Positions 24,228 through 31,659 of a DNA stretch of 37,877 nt are shown here, piece after piece. This stretch comes from Ignisphaera sp. Its GTDB lineage: Archaea; Thermoproteota; Thermoprotei_A; Sulfolobales; Ignisphaeraceae. The notes under the pieces were generated by a model that did no database searches, was not told where the DNA came from, and saw only the letters and a list, made by a program, of their open reading frames with translations. A program made the position numbers and the translations under genes. The stretch's first letter is position 1. Every line of letters begins with the position of its first letter. The stretch is from NCBI GenBank assembly GCA_020833345.1, contig JAJHQM010000008.1, positions 1-37,877 on the forward strand, in the 5' to 3' direction.

Positions 24228-24980
24228 TCACATAACCCATTCAGTTCTCAATTTTCTAGCAGCTACATATCTTCCTCTAAGCCTTATGCTATTCACAGCT
24301 TTAATGAGCAACTCTGTATTTGAATTTCCAGCTACCTGTCTGTACCCATTAACAAAGCATTCTTTTGCAAAATCTTCAATCCTATGATGAGTACTCTCGA
24401 GAGATCTAAAGAATACATGTATATCTATAGCCATGTCTTCACTTCTCTTAGTAAATGTTGCAAGCCCGAAATCTATTAAGTAAACACCATCATTAGCAAT
24501 AATGACATTACTTGTAGTCAGATCTCCGTGAGCAATTCCATTCATGTGAAGCATAGCTGCATAAGACCCTACGGTCTCTACAACTTTACACATGGTACTT
24601 TTGTTAATTTTTTCTGCAGCATCTCTTAGCACTATACCATCAATGAAAGTCATTATGAGGACTCCTGAATCCAAATCTACGAAAAGCGGTATTGGCACTT
24701 TAATTCCTAATGCAAGAGCTTTCCACATAACTTTTGCTTCAAGCTTTGTTCTGCTCTTTCTAATCTTTTCATCAAGTTCCTTTGGTACGTAACTTTTAGG
24801 AAACCTCCACTTCACAATAACTTCGAAATCCATGAACTTAGCCCTGAATATATAGGCCTCAGCTCCCATTGTTAGAAGCTTAAGGTTTGTGAGTAAAGGG
24901 ATTTTTTCAGTTGAATTGCTAGATATTATTACAACATCTTCGCCTAGTAGCTCTCTTAATGGAATTGGCTCTACTTCCAT
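24228..24980 (-). CDS. bud32: KEOPS complex kinase/ATPase Bud32
   Basis: A 250-residue small atypical kinase: VIVKWRFPK (catalytic Lys), KLEAKVMWKALALGIKVP (alpha-C Glu region), GIAHGDLTTSNVI (catalytic loop) and YLIDFGLAT (DFG). Bud32 activates Kae1 in KEOPS for t6A37 formation. About 30 N-terminal residues (MEVEPIPLRELLGED) precede the usual start of the fold. Its first 10 bases overlap the kae1 3' end, the order that in other archaea is seen as adjacent genes or a Kae1-Bud32 fusion. Confidence is high because of the kae1 neighbour. Confidence 0.92.
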   Translation of the reverse strand: MEVEPIPLRELLGEDVVIISSNSTEKIPLLTNLKLLTMGAEAYIFRAKFMDFEVIVKWRFPKSYVPKELDEKIRKSRTKLEAKVMWKALALGIKVPIPLFVDLDSGVLIMTFIDGIVLRDAAEKINKSTMCKVVETVGSYAAMLHMNGIAHGDLTTSNVIIANDGVYLIDFGLATFTKRSEDMAIDIHVFFRSLESTHHRIEDFAKECFVNGYRQVAGNSNTELLIKAVNSIRLRGRYVAARKLRTEWVM

Positions 24981-25972
24981 AGTATCTCAACCTCATCTAT
25001 TCTCCACCTTTGCCTTACAAAAGCAGCCTTTGGATCTATCACCACACCACTTTTAAATGCTAAAAGCCCTGTCCACGCTATCATAACACCGTTGTCAACA
25101 GCGTATTGTGGCGGCACAACACCTACTAGGGCATTGTACTTCTCCGCCATTTTAATGAATTTTTCTCTAAGTATAGGGCTTGCAGCAACACCTCCAACAA
25201 GCATGACTTCTTTCTTCTTTGTGTGCATTAAACACCTTGCAGCAACCTCTAAAACACTATTGTATGCTATTTCCCTTAATGTTAAGCAAATATCATGAAT
25301 ATCTACACCCCTTCTATAAGCCCTTAAAGCAGCTGTTAAAAGCCCTGAGAATGCAACATCCTGCCCCTTAACAACGTAGGGAAAGTCCTCTAAAAACTTC
25401 TTGCCGCTTTCAGCACACTTATCAACAACGTGTAGTCCATTAATGATGTATGGCGGGCCAAGTGTAGTCTCCCTCGCGAAGGTATCCAGCAGATTGCCTA
25501 GTGCTATATCTAGAGTCTCGCCAAACACTCTATACCTCTTTTCAACGTAGGCTATTACAGCAGTGTTACCTCCTGATAGATATACAACTACAGGATCTTG
25601 CAAAGCTGTAAGCTTTAAGCCTATTTCAACATGGGCTACAGCGTGATTTACAGGAACAAGAGGTTTTCTTAGAAACAGTGCTAGAGTTCTAGCAGCAGTT
25701 GCTCCAACTCTTAAGCAAGGACCAAGTCCTGGCCCCAGGGCTACAGCAATGGCATTGAGCTCTGCTGGGTGCAGAGATGCACTTTCAAGCGCTTTTTCTA
25801 TTACTGCAGGTGCCTTCTCTGCTAAGAACCTAGATGACTCCCTGGGGTGTATACCACCATGCTTTGGAACGTATTGAATTCTTTCATCAGCTAAGATAAA
25901 ACTCTCTTTAGAGTCTGTTACAATACCTACACCAAAAGTGTGTGCGGAAGACTCTATTCCTAATACAATCAC
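24971..25972 (-). CDS. kae1: tRNA N6-threonylcarbamoyladenosine synthase Kae1 (KEOPS)
   Basis: A 333-residue ASKHA-fold protein starting MIVLGIESSAHTFGVGIV. It has the metal-binding His pair in NHAVAHVEIG, YLSGGNTAVIAY, and GGVAASPILREKF with the Asp-containing DNGVMIAWTG at the end. It transfers threonylcarbamoyl to A37 of tRNAs reading ANN codons. It overlaps bud32 downstream by 10 bases and rps27ae upstream by four (ATGA), so translation is coupled. All three KEOPS genes in the window share one strand. Confidence 0.96.
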   Translation of the reverse strand: MIVLGIESSAHTFGVGIVTDSKESFILADERIQYVPKHGGIHPRESSRFLAEKAPAVIEKALESASLHPAELNAIAVALGPGLGPCLRVGATAARTLALFLRKPLVPVNHAVAHVEIGLKLTALQDPVVVYLSGGNTAVIAYVEKRYRVFGETLDIALGNLLDTFARETTLGPPYIINGLHVVDKCAESGKKFLEDFPYVVKGQDVAFSGLLTAALRAYRRGVDIHDICLTLREIAYNSVLEVAARCLMHTKKKEVMLVGGVAASPILREKFIKMAEKYNALVGVVPPQYAVDNGVMIAWTGLLAFKSGVVIDPKAAFVRQRWRIDEVEILWK

Positions 25973-26151
25973 TTTTTCCTTTCCTCAACGAAAATAGTGT
26001 AATTGCACTTTCCGCAGTGCCACCTGGGCTTGCCAGCTTTATGAAAAGCCATAACAGTACCGCACCTGGGGCAAAGCCTATTCTTAAGCTTTATGGTACC
26101 TGTCTTATAGTCATACTCATATATTTGTGACCTAAATCTCTTTTCTGCCAT
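25969..26151 (-). CDS. rps27ae: 30S ribosomal protein S27ae
   Basis: A 60-residue zinc ribbon protein with CPRCGTVMAFHKAGKPRWHCGKC, giving the two CxxC pairs of archaeal S27ae, and a basic C-terminus. It is complete and of typical length. It lies 14 bases after rps24e and overlaps kae1 by four bases. The cluster order spt4-rps24e-rps27ae-kae1 is a known archaeal arrangement. Confidence 0.94.
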   Translation of the reverse strand: MAEKRFRSQIYEYDYKTGTIKLKNRLCPRCGTVMAFHKAGKPRWHCGKCNYTIFVEERKK

Positions 26152-26165
26152 TTCACTTTACCTCT

Positions 26166-26501
26166 CTAGCTCTCTAAACCAAGCCTTTTAAGAACATACT
26201 TAGGTTCAAGTATTCGTATGACATCCTTATTTAAGTATACGTTCACATGCGCTTTAGAGCTTCCTCTACCATATTCAGACATTATTTTCCTCACTATAAC
26301 CGTGTCTTCAGGAACTTTGTAAAGCGATGCTATAATTTTCTGAACTTCTTTTCTAGACGGCGTGCCTCGAGTTATATGTTCAATGTAGAGCTCTACTTCA
26401 ACCCTTGACAATAACTTGTTTTCAAATTCTCTAAGAACACTTACACTCATATCGTCACTTACCTTCAGTGTTTTGCCTTGAAAGCCCAGCCTCACACTCA
26501 T
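26166..26501 (-). CDS. rps24e: 30S ribosomal protein S24e
   Basis: The core SRVEVELYIEHITRGTPSRKEVQKIIASLY with VIVRKIMSEYGRGSSKAHVNVYL is characteristic of S24e. The track ORF starts at 26528 within spt4. ATG at 26501 (MSVRLGFQGK) follows GGTGTGATC and gives 111 residues, close to crenarchaeal homologues. ATG at 26450 would give an even shorter form of about 94 residues. The gene sits between spt4 and rps27ae in a tight run. Confidence 0.9.
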   Translation of the reverse strand: MSVRLGFQGKTLKVSDDMSVSVLREFENKLLSRVEVELYIEHITRGTPSRKEVQKIIASLYKVPEDTVIVRKIMSEYGRGSSKAHVNVYLNKDVIRILEPKYVLKRLGLES

Positions 26502-26517
26502 ACTATGATCACACCAA

Positions 26518-26730
26518 TTAAGCACCAACTTTTATAGCATATCTCCCAGCTGTTTTTATGCCTAAAAGCTTTGCTACAGCAGATTTTTCTGGGTCTAAAA
26601 CAATTATTATACCACTCCATTCTGTGGTAAAGTCCTTTGAACCACATACTGGACAGGTCTCAACTTCTACTGCTACAAGGGCTTTACATCTCAAACACGC
26701 CTTAAATGCCTTTGAAGGTCTTTTAGACAT
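26518..26730 (-). CDS. spt4: Transcription elongation factor Spt4 (RNAP subunit E'')
   Basis: From ATG at 26730 the protein has 70 residues with CLRCKAL and CPVCGSKDFT (four zinc ligands) followed by EWSGIIIVLDPEKSAVAKLLGI, typical of archaeal Spt4, which pairs with Spt5 on RNA polymerase to aid processivity. GAGGTGGTGATC ends just before this ATG and decides the start over the track position 26748. The usual rpoE' and dephospho-CoA kinase (DUF359) neighbours are missing; the gene heads its own operon, divergent from an unknown gene. Confidence 0.93.
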   Translation of the reverse strand: MSKRPSKAFKACLRCKALVAVEVETCPVCGSKDFTTEWSGIIIVLDPEKSAVAKLLGIKTAGRYAIKVGA

Positions 26731-26808
26731 TAGATCACCACCTCGCAACTTTCTTACATATATTTAATCAAGTTTAAAACACATTTTGAAACTAATGAGT
26801 AAATAGGA

Positions 26809-27594
26809 GTGTGGAGATGTGGGTTGAGAATTGACGAAGGGTGTGTAGTAGTAGATTCCAGTATTGCAATTGATATTGGTGTGGAGAAGTATGTTAAGTG
26901 GCTTTTCAGAGTATCGCATAGTACAGCTGTATACGTAGCTGTAGAACCCATGATAATAACAACGAGGATTAATAATAAGTTACAAAGCTTTGCAGTAGGC
27001 CCGGGCTCGGCAATTTTATGTGGTATTGAGCCGCTAAAGCAACCTTTCGAAACAATATACAAAATTGCTGAGCCTTGCTGGGGAGACGCCATGATGCTAA
27101 TACCATACACATCAACACCTTTATCATGTAGTAAGGCAAAGCAACTGGGCTTTGATGTGGATTTTGATGAAGCTATAGGCATTCCTCACATATGTATTGC
27201 TAAGGGGTCGTGGACTGAGCTCAAACAAATTCTTAGTGGGGGCATAGCAGAAGTAGATAGGTATTCAAGAGAAATCTCAGGAACTCTGAAAATAGCTGTG
27301 AGAAACACTCTTTTCTTCATCTTAGCAAAGGGCTTGCTTAAGGAGCTTAAATTTGAAAATGTTATGGCAAAGCTTTTGGATATGTATTTCGATTATGATA
27401 GTCAAGTCTATTTAGAGGAGCTCGCTAAGATAAATGAGGATGTTGCTATTTATGGGTTTGGTAAAGGGCTTATTACAAGGTTTAGTGACCTAGGCGAGGT
27501 AACAAGCATCATATATTCACTAGCTCTACTAGTAGCACACTTAGTTGATGTGAATAACGCTAAGGCTGTAGCATATAAAATGAAGTTATTATAA
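26809..27594 (+). CDS. Conserved-looking protein of unknown function
   Basis: A 261-residue cytosolic protein starting with GTG, with a TATA-like TTTAAAA about 30 bases upstream. I do not recognise it. The first half is strand-rich (GCVVVDSSIAIDIGVEKYVKW, TAVYVAVEPMIITT, SFAVGPGSAILCGIEPL), and LMPYT-like and GIPHICIA segments follow. The second half is helical (LFFILAKGLLKELKF, IIYSLALLVAHLV). It contains no signal peptide, no obvious nucleotide-binding loop and several scattered cysteines. It lies where rpoE'/DUF359 is often found beside spt4, but it is divergent and not similar to either. Codon use looks native. Confidence 0.6.
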   Translation: MWRCGLRIDEGCVVVDSSIAIDIGVEKYVKWLFRVSHSTAVYVAVEPMIITTRINNKLQSFAVGPGSAILCGIEPLKQPFETIYKIAEPCWGDAMMLIPYTSTPLSCSKAKQLGFDVDFDEAIGIPHICIAKGSWTELKQILSGGIAEVDRYSREISGTLKIAVRNTLFFILAKGLLKELKFENVMAKLLDMYFDYDSQVYLEELAKINEDVAIYGFGKGLITRFSDLGEVTSIIYSLALLVAHLVDVNNAKAVAYKMKLL

Positions 27595-27636
27595 AAATAA
27601 AACAGATTTTAATAAGCTTGAATGTGTTCAGTAGCA

Positions 27637-27939
27637 TTATGAGACTTTTTCTAATAGATTTACTTCAAGTAGTTTATCAACTATATCAACTACAGCATTA
27701 TATAGCGTGTTTATGTCTATTTCCTCTTCAATGCTTTCAGCAAGGCTTTCAACTATTTTTCCTACTGTTGTTTCACCATCGCACATACTCCATACATAGT
27801 ATACTGCAGGAGCTAGCGCATATGCTTTTTCTTCATCAGCTGCAACAACGAAGTCTCCTTTGTCAATTCCTAACTCTATTCCCTTCTTTCTGTATACCTC
27901 ATTCCATCTGGGTCGTTCCCCCACGTTCTCTGAGGACAT
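27637..27939 (-). CDS. PqqD-like (RRE-type) winged-helix protein
   Basis: About 100 residues: GDFVVAADEEKAYALAPAVYYVWSMCDGETTVGKIVESLAE is the PqqD pattern (a beta-hairpin, then LNxxAxxIWxxCDGxxTVxEI), followed by a helical end. PqqD folds act as RiPP recognition elements that deliver peptides to radical SAM enzymes, but stand-alone archaeal copies have no known peptide. The track GTG start (27948) overlaps the SSB stop. ATG at 27939 follows GGTGAT with good spacing. Coupling to ssb is clear from position; radical SAM genes exist elsewhere in the window but are not adjacent. Confidence 0.62.
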   Translation of the reverse strand: MSSENVGERPRWNEVYRKKGIELGIDKGDFVVAADEEKAYALAPAVYYVWSMCDGETTVGKIVESLAESIEEEIDINTLYNAVVDIVDKLLEVNLLEKVS

Positions 27940-27944
27940 GCCTA

Positions 27945-28376
27945 TCACCTTCTACCTCTGCCCCTACCTCTAGGGGCACCTCTGCCAAATCTGGGTCGAG
28001 ATGGTGGTGCACCACCTTCAGCTTTTGGCTTCTCTTCAGGTATTTGATCGGCTGAGGGAACAGCATCCTCAGTTAGTTTAGTGAACTCACTATTCTTACC
28101 TGCATTTAACTGTACTTCTCCTCTAAATGTTGTTACCCAAGCGTTCTTAATTTCAATAACGTCACCAACATTAAGTGCTGAGGCTTTTTGACCCCATACT
28201 ACAAGCTTTACTCTTCCGCTATCATCTCCTACCAAGTATTCTCCGAGAGTTCTCATGCCAGCTTTTGTCTCTATTGTTCTTGTGCCATAGCTTTCCAGAA
28301 TTCTCACGTCAACTGTGACGTTTTCCATTCCTGGCTTTAAATCTTTTATTTTAGTTATGGGTTCGGGATTTGACAT
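27945..28376 (-). CDS. ssb: Crenarchaeal single-stranded DNA-binding protein (OB fold)
   Basis: A 143-residue protein: a single OB-fold (KIKDLKPGMENVTVDVRILES, LGEYLVGDDSGRVKLVVWGQKA, VIEIKNAWVTTFRGEVQLNAG) followed by a flexible tail rich in Pro, Gly and Arg (GRGAPRGRGRGRR). This is the Sulfolobus-type SSB plan, but here the tail ends in a basic RG-rich stretch. It protects single-stranded DNA in replication and repair. The PqqD-like gene is translationally coupled downstream. It is divergent from the DUF2283 gene across 79 bases, and a TATA-like element on the minus strand lies near 28408-28416. Confidence 0.92.
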   Translation of the reverse strand: MSNPEPITKIKDLKPGMENVTVDVRILESYGTRTIETKAGMRTLGEYLVGDDSGRVKLVVWGQKASALNVGDVIEIKNAWVTTFRGEVQLNAGKNSEFTKLTEDAVPSADQIPEEKPKAEGGAPPSRPRFGRGAPRGRGRGRR

Positions 28377-28423
28377 TTAAATCGGGCTCGGAGTTTGTGA
28401 TTGAGTGTCATATATTTACAGAG

Positions 28424-28433
28424 CTTATAAGCC
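28424..28433 (+). promoter_or_regulatory. TATA-like box of the DUF2283-like gene
   Basis: CTTATAAGCC lies about 27 bases before GTG at 28456, which would make that GTG leaderless. Alternatively translation starts at ATG 28480. Confidence 0.45.
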
Positions 28434-28455
28434 TAGTTGAACTGACGTATAGTAT

Positions 28456-28695
28456 GTGCATAGGGATGGTAGTCAGCATATGAGTGAGCAAGGTAATGAA
28501 TATTTAATTAATTTGAAAAGCCTTGGGAATGCCAAGTTCATATACTGTAGTGCTACAGATACTTTACACATAATTATGGATGAGGGGGATGCAGATAAGG
28601 AACTGCTTCTAGAAAACAACGTTATTGTTAGAATAAGGAGTGGTAGAGTAATAGAAATAGCAATTCAAGAAGTTTCAAAAATTGTTCAGGAATAG
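28456..28695 (+). CDS. DUF2283-like small protein
   Basis: 79 residues from GTG at 28456, or 71 from ATG at 28480 (MSEQGNEYL). The segment KFIYCSATDTLHIIMDEGD followed by ENNVIVRIRSGRVIEIAIQEVS matches the DUF2283 pattern of short strand-rich proteins with unknown function. The TATA-like box position favours the GTG as a leaderless start, while GGGATGG upstream of the ATG is a weak ribosome site. It stands between ssb (divergent) and the AbrB-PhoU gene. Confidence 0.62.
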   Translation: MHRDGSQHMSEQGNEYLINLKSLGNAKFIYCSATDTLHIIMDEGDADKELLLENNVIVRIRSGRVIEIAIQEVSKIVQE

Positions 28696-28760
28696 TAATA
28701 ATTCAGATATAGAGTGGTTTATGCACTGCTTTTAAACTATGTTTGCATCTGTTATAAACA

Positions 28761-28770
28761 CTTTTAAACC
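28761..28770 (+). promoter_or_regulatory. TATA-like box of the AbrB-PhoU gene
   Basis: CTTTTAAACC lies 35-44 bases before the ATG at 28805, nearly identical to the 5S rRNA promoter element. AGGTG at 28786-28790 would be close to the transcript's 5' end. Confidence 0.45.
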
Positions 28771-28804
28771 TATTAAGCTACATATAGGTGTGGTATAGTA
28801 CTGT

Positions 28805-29851
28805 ATGAGTATGTCAAAAATTGTTGAAACTAGAAAAGTTCAGAAATTCGGTAAGTCAACTCTTATGGTCTCTCTACCTTCGGAATGGGTTAAGCTCGTG
28901 GATTTAAAGCCTTCTGACCTAGTTGTAATGCAGATTAGAGATGATGGAGCTCTCACCATAGTTCCACAAAAACTTGTTGAAAAGGGTATTAAAGGGAAGG
29001 AGGCGAAGATCATAGTTTCAAAAAATACTAATGAAGCCCTACTTCAAAGAACTATTTATACACTGTACATAGTTGGTTATGACAAGATTATTATTGAGTG
29101 CGCTGACGAGATTCTGCCACCTCAGCTAATATCTAGCATAAGGGCTATGGTTAGGATGCTGATAGGCTCTGAGATTGTAGAGCATTTCGGCAATAGAATT
29201 GTCATACAGAACTTTGTTGATACAGAGAGGTATAGTGTAGATGGTCTAGTGCAGAGAATGGTATTTACAATAAGAAGCATGTTGAATCACTTAGTGGTTT
29301 CAATAAGAGAAGGCCTGCCGGATCACCTCAAAGAAGTTACAGAACTTGAAATTGAAATGGATAGAGTACATGCTCTTGCCATTAGGTATGTCTATGTTCT
29401 AAACATGCAAAGAGCTATGCCATTCATTACAGAATACAGAGTTTTAATAACAACACTGGAAGACATTGGTGATGCCTTAGCGCAAGCCGCGCTAATACTA
29501 AATGAAAAGAGTAAGTTACTGGAAGTTGTAAAAACAGTTCTTGGCGAGAAACTAGAAGAGCTAAAAATGCATCTTGAATACACACTAGACATACTACTTC
29601 AAGCTGTAATGAGAGAAGACCCATATATAGCTAGCAGAGCTGCAGACTTAGCAACAGAAGCAATGAAATTTGTTAGCAGGTTAGAGACGGAGGCTGTATC
29701 CGTGTACAAATCAGAAGAGTACCCAGCCATGAAGTCCTTCTTTGAAAAACTCATGGTAATGTGTTACAGCATGCAAGCAGCTGCTGAAGTAATTTTTGAC
29801 ATTGTCGTAAGTAGAAAAGGAGGAATTCTGAATATCTCTGAAAAAATGTAG
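28805..29851 (+). CDS. Phosphate-uptake-regulator-like protein: AbrB/SpoVT DNA-binding domain plus PhoU repeats
   Basis: The first ~45 residues (RKVQKFGKSTLMVSLPSEWVKLVDLKPSDLVVM) form a swapped-hairpin AbrB-type DNA-binding domain. The remainder (~120-348) is helical with two PhoU-like repeats (LEIEMDRVHALAIRYV; ALIL..., AADLATEAMKFVSRLETEAV). Archaeal proteins of this plan are thought to control phosphate transport genes, but no pst genes are present here and the target is unknown. It is monocistronic and convergent with the ASCH gene after 16 bases. Confidence 0.86.
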   Translation: MSMSKIVETRKVQKFGKSTLMVSLPSEWVKLVDLKPSDLVVMQIRDDGALTIVPQKLVEKGIKGKEAKIIVSKNTNEALLQRTIYTLYIVGYDKIIIECADEILPPQLISSIRAMVRMLIGSEIVEHFGNRIVIQNFVDTERYSVDGLVQRMVFTIRSMLNHLVVSIREGLPDHLKEVTELEIEMDRVHALAIRYVYVLNMQRAMPFITEYRVLITTLEDIGDALAQAALILNEKSKLLEVVKTVLGEKLEELKMHLEYTLDILLQAVMREDPYIASRAADLATEAMKFVSRLETEAVSVYKSEEYPAMKSFFEKLMVMCYSMQAAAEVIFDIVVSRKGGILNISEKM

Positions 29852-29867
29852 GATCAGCATTTTTACT

Positions 29868-30542
29868 CTAGCTATTAAATTTTTTCCCTTTAAGTAGCAT
29901 TAACTTTGTGTAGAGTTTTCTCCAAAAACCTGAGACTTCAGCCAACCTCCTAAGCTTTTCTTCTTCAACTATAACAACACCTTTTTCAATAAGTTTAGCT
30001 AAAAGATTCCTGAGAGTCTTCCTTACTATTCTCCTTTTATTCAAAGAGCCGAAAAGCCTTATGGCGGCAAGTCTAATGCTTTTGCATTTTAGTATTGTGT
30101 TAACAATTCTTCGCTCATCTTCTGAAAGCTCTTCTGCAAGGTATCTATTTGCAAGCCTAGCGATGTCTATTGGTTCAAATCCTAGGTATACATCATTTAA
30201 GTCTATATCTGTAAATCTTTTAATGACTTTAAACCTAATTATAGTTACAGTATCCTCTTCTCTAATTTTAGTTTTATAGAGTTTTTCTAAGGCTTCGATG
30301 AGCTTTTCTACACTTTCATAACCATCACTATTAGCTTCCTCCACCGTGAGCTCCTTAACTTTCTTATACTCTATACTCTCAATAATAGCCTTAGCTATAG
30401 GTCTACCCCCGCTATGTATAATTATCTCCCTAGACCTTGGCACAACTTTACCAAGCCTTATGGTAGTGGTCTTTACCCCCTTCAAAATTAATTCAGCAAA
30501 TTCCTTTTTAACCATTATATGCCCCCTGATATAGATAGTCAT
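29868..30542 (-). CDS. ASCH-domain (PUA-like) protein with helical C-terminal domain
   Basis: The N-terminal ~110 residues (FAELILKGVKTTTIRLG, GGRPIAKAIIESIEYKKVKEL, YESVEKLIEALEKLY) are an ASCH domain, an RNA-binding-like PUA relative. The C-terminal half (IARLANRYLAEELSEDERRIVNTI, NKRRIVRKTLRNLLAKL) is helical and basic and may bind nucleic acid. The start at 30542 (MTIYIRGH) trims four residues from the track; the difference is not decisive. Function is unknown; a role in RNA metabolism is an inference from fold. It is divergent from the M48 protease. Confidence 0.8.
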   Translation of the reverse strand: MTIYIRGHIMVKKEFAELILKGVKTTTIRLGKVVPRSREIIIHSGGRPIAKAIIESIEYKKVKELTVEEANSDGYESVEKLIEALEKLYKTKIREEDTVTIIRFKVIKRFTDIDLNDVYLGFEPIDIARLANRYLAEELSEDERRIVNTILKCKSIRLAAIRLFGSLNKRRIVRKTLRNLLAKLIEKGVVIVEEEKLRRLAEVSGFWRKLYTKLMLLKGKKFNS

Positions 30543-30569
30543 AGTGAATACCACTGTAAGTGCTAAACT

Positions 30570-31280
30570 ATGCTAGTTAACAAAATGCAGCAGTATAAGA
30601 AAGTGCTAAAGAGATTTATCAGACTTAAGTTTTGGTGGCTTTACGCTAAACCAGTGAATGATACCTTTTTGTATGACATTAATCAAGCTGTGGCTAAGAA
30701 GATTGGAATGAAGCCATTTAAGGTGATCAAGGTCGCTGAGGCTAGCTTTTATAATGCCATGGTCTTTAGTTTTAGCTGTAAAAGCATAACTATTACAAGT
30801 TTTCTAAAGGAGGCTGGCAGGGATGCTATAGAAGGGGTTTTCCTTCACGAGTATGCCCACTGTAAACTTAAACATGGTCAAAAGCTTTTCTGCTTAGCTT
30901 TACTACTTTTAATACTCTCAATACTTCCAGTTACATATTTACTACTTAACAGCACATCAATGATTGAAGCAGTATTTGCATCGATAACCCTTGCCCTGGT
31001 ATACATATTTGTACAACTGATATTACGTCGCAAAGCTAGAAGATTTGAGTATGAGGCAGACTTATTTGCAGCACTGCATGCAACAAATAGCTGCGCTTAC
31101 ATAGACTTGCTATGCTCCTTTCTTCGCCATAAGCCTTTCAAAAATAAAATTAATAAAATTACTGAGATATTTAGCTCTCATCCATCTCCTCACAGTAGAA
31201 TAGAAAACATAGTAAGGCACTTTCCAGAGATGTTAAAATGCATGGAAAATACATGTCGTGGTGGGCCCGGGGGGATTTGA
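30570..31280 (+). CDS. M48-family (HtpX/Ste24-like) membrane zinc metalloprotease
   Basis: A 236-residue protein with HEYAH (residues 93-97, catalytic HExxH), two adjacent membrane helices (FCLALLLLILSILPVTYLL, MIEAVFASITLALVYIFV) and the third-ligand region FEYEADLFAALHA, plus SSHPSPHSRI near the end. These enzymes degrade damaged membrane proteins on the cytosolic face. The N-terminal ~90 residues lack the long membrane anchor of HtpX. The last ~22 bases overlap the 3' end of the convergent tRNA-Trp gene, so the terminal GGPGGI is encoded by DNA antisense to the acceptor and T-stem. Confidence 0.85.
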   Translation: MLVNKMQQYKKVLKRFIRLKFWWLYAKPVNDTFLYDINQAVAKKIGMKPFKVIKVAEASFYNAMVFSFSCKSITITSFLKEAGRDAIEGVFLHEYAHCKLKHGQKLFCLALLLLILSILPVTYLLLNSTSMIEAVFASITLALVYIFVQLILRRKARRFEYEADLFAALHATNSCAYIDLLCSFLRHKPFKNKINKITEIFSSHPSPHSRIENIVRHFPEMLKCMENTCRGGPGGI

Positions 31281-31394
31281 ACCCCCGACCTACGGGTCTC
31301 CCCTTCAACGCTCCAGCTTTCTCTCATCCCATGCGGTCAAAAGACCCATAGCCTAGCTGGAGCCCGCCGCTCTACCTAGCTGAGCTACGGGCCC
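31259..31394 (-). tRNA. trnW: tRNA-Trp (CCA anticodon) with a 59-nt intron; CCA encoded
   Basis: On the minus strand GGGCCCG (from 31394) pairs with CGGGCCC, followed by discriminator A and encoded CCA (31259-31261). The D arm is GCTC-AGCTAGGTA-GAGC. The anticodon stem GCGGG/CCCGT closes loop CTCCAGA (anticodon CCA at 31358-31360), variable loop AGGTC follows, and the T arm is GGGGG-TTCAAAT-CCCCC. The intron lies after position 37 (31298-31356). A bulge-helix-bulge can form from CTCC of the exon with GGGG of the intron. The intron carries C/D-like boxes (see separate entry). A TATA-like CATATAAGG on the minus strand is at 31430-31438. Confidence 0.93.
31298..31356 (-). ncRNA. tRNA-Trp intron with box C/D-like guide aimed at C34
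   Basis: On the minus strand the intron contains GGGATGA (31324-31330, one mismatch from box C RTGATGA) and TTGA (31305-31308, one mismatch from box D CTGA). Between them AGCTGGAGC is perfectly complementary over nine bases to GCTCCAGCT, which spans G31 to the first intron bases. By the N+5 rule counted from TTGA, the target is C34, the wobble base. Haloferax and Pyrococcus tRNA-Trp introns guide 2'-O-methylation of this base; here the same role is inferred from spacing and pairing. Confidence 0.55.
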
Positions 31395-31659
31395 TCCAAA
31401 TTTCATCAAGCTATATCTACACTGCAAAGCCTTATATGTTCTTATGCACATTTTAAGCATGGGCGCGGCTTAATGAATGCTTACAATATCAAGAATAAGA
31501 ATTTGTTTGTAATACCTCCTTAAACTATCCTTTTCAGAGTAAACTTCTTTATTTGTGTTGAAGTCAACTTCTTTTCAATTCTTTAGGGTTAAGGGCTTGC
31601 CAAAGAAGTACAGCAACTGATTACAGACGATTATAATACATCTACTGTTGTTAAGACTG
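31395..31659. other. Intergenic region between tRNA-Trp and the KH gene
   Basis: AT-rich, no supported frame. It contains the likely tRNA-Trp promoter (CATATAAGG at 31430-31438 on the minus strand), a small symmetrical GAAGTCAACTTC near 31558-31569, and pyrimidine-rich runs downstream of the KH gene that could end transcription. No convincing C/D RNA or mobile element is seen. Confidence 0.4.

Noticed and set aside
26754-27182. 142-codon minus-strand frame opposite the unknown protein.
   Set aside because: Low-complexity Ser/Leu-rich translation typical of antisense; no ribosome site or promoter, and the plus frame has better codon character.
27618-28055. 145-codon plus-strand frame over the PqqD-like and ssb genes.
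   Set aside because: It is antisense to two recognisable proteins and rich in Leu/Phe/Gln, as expected from a shadow.
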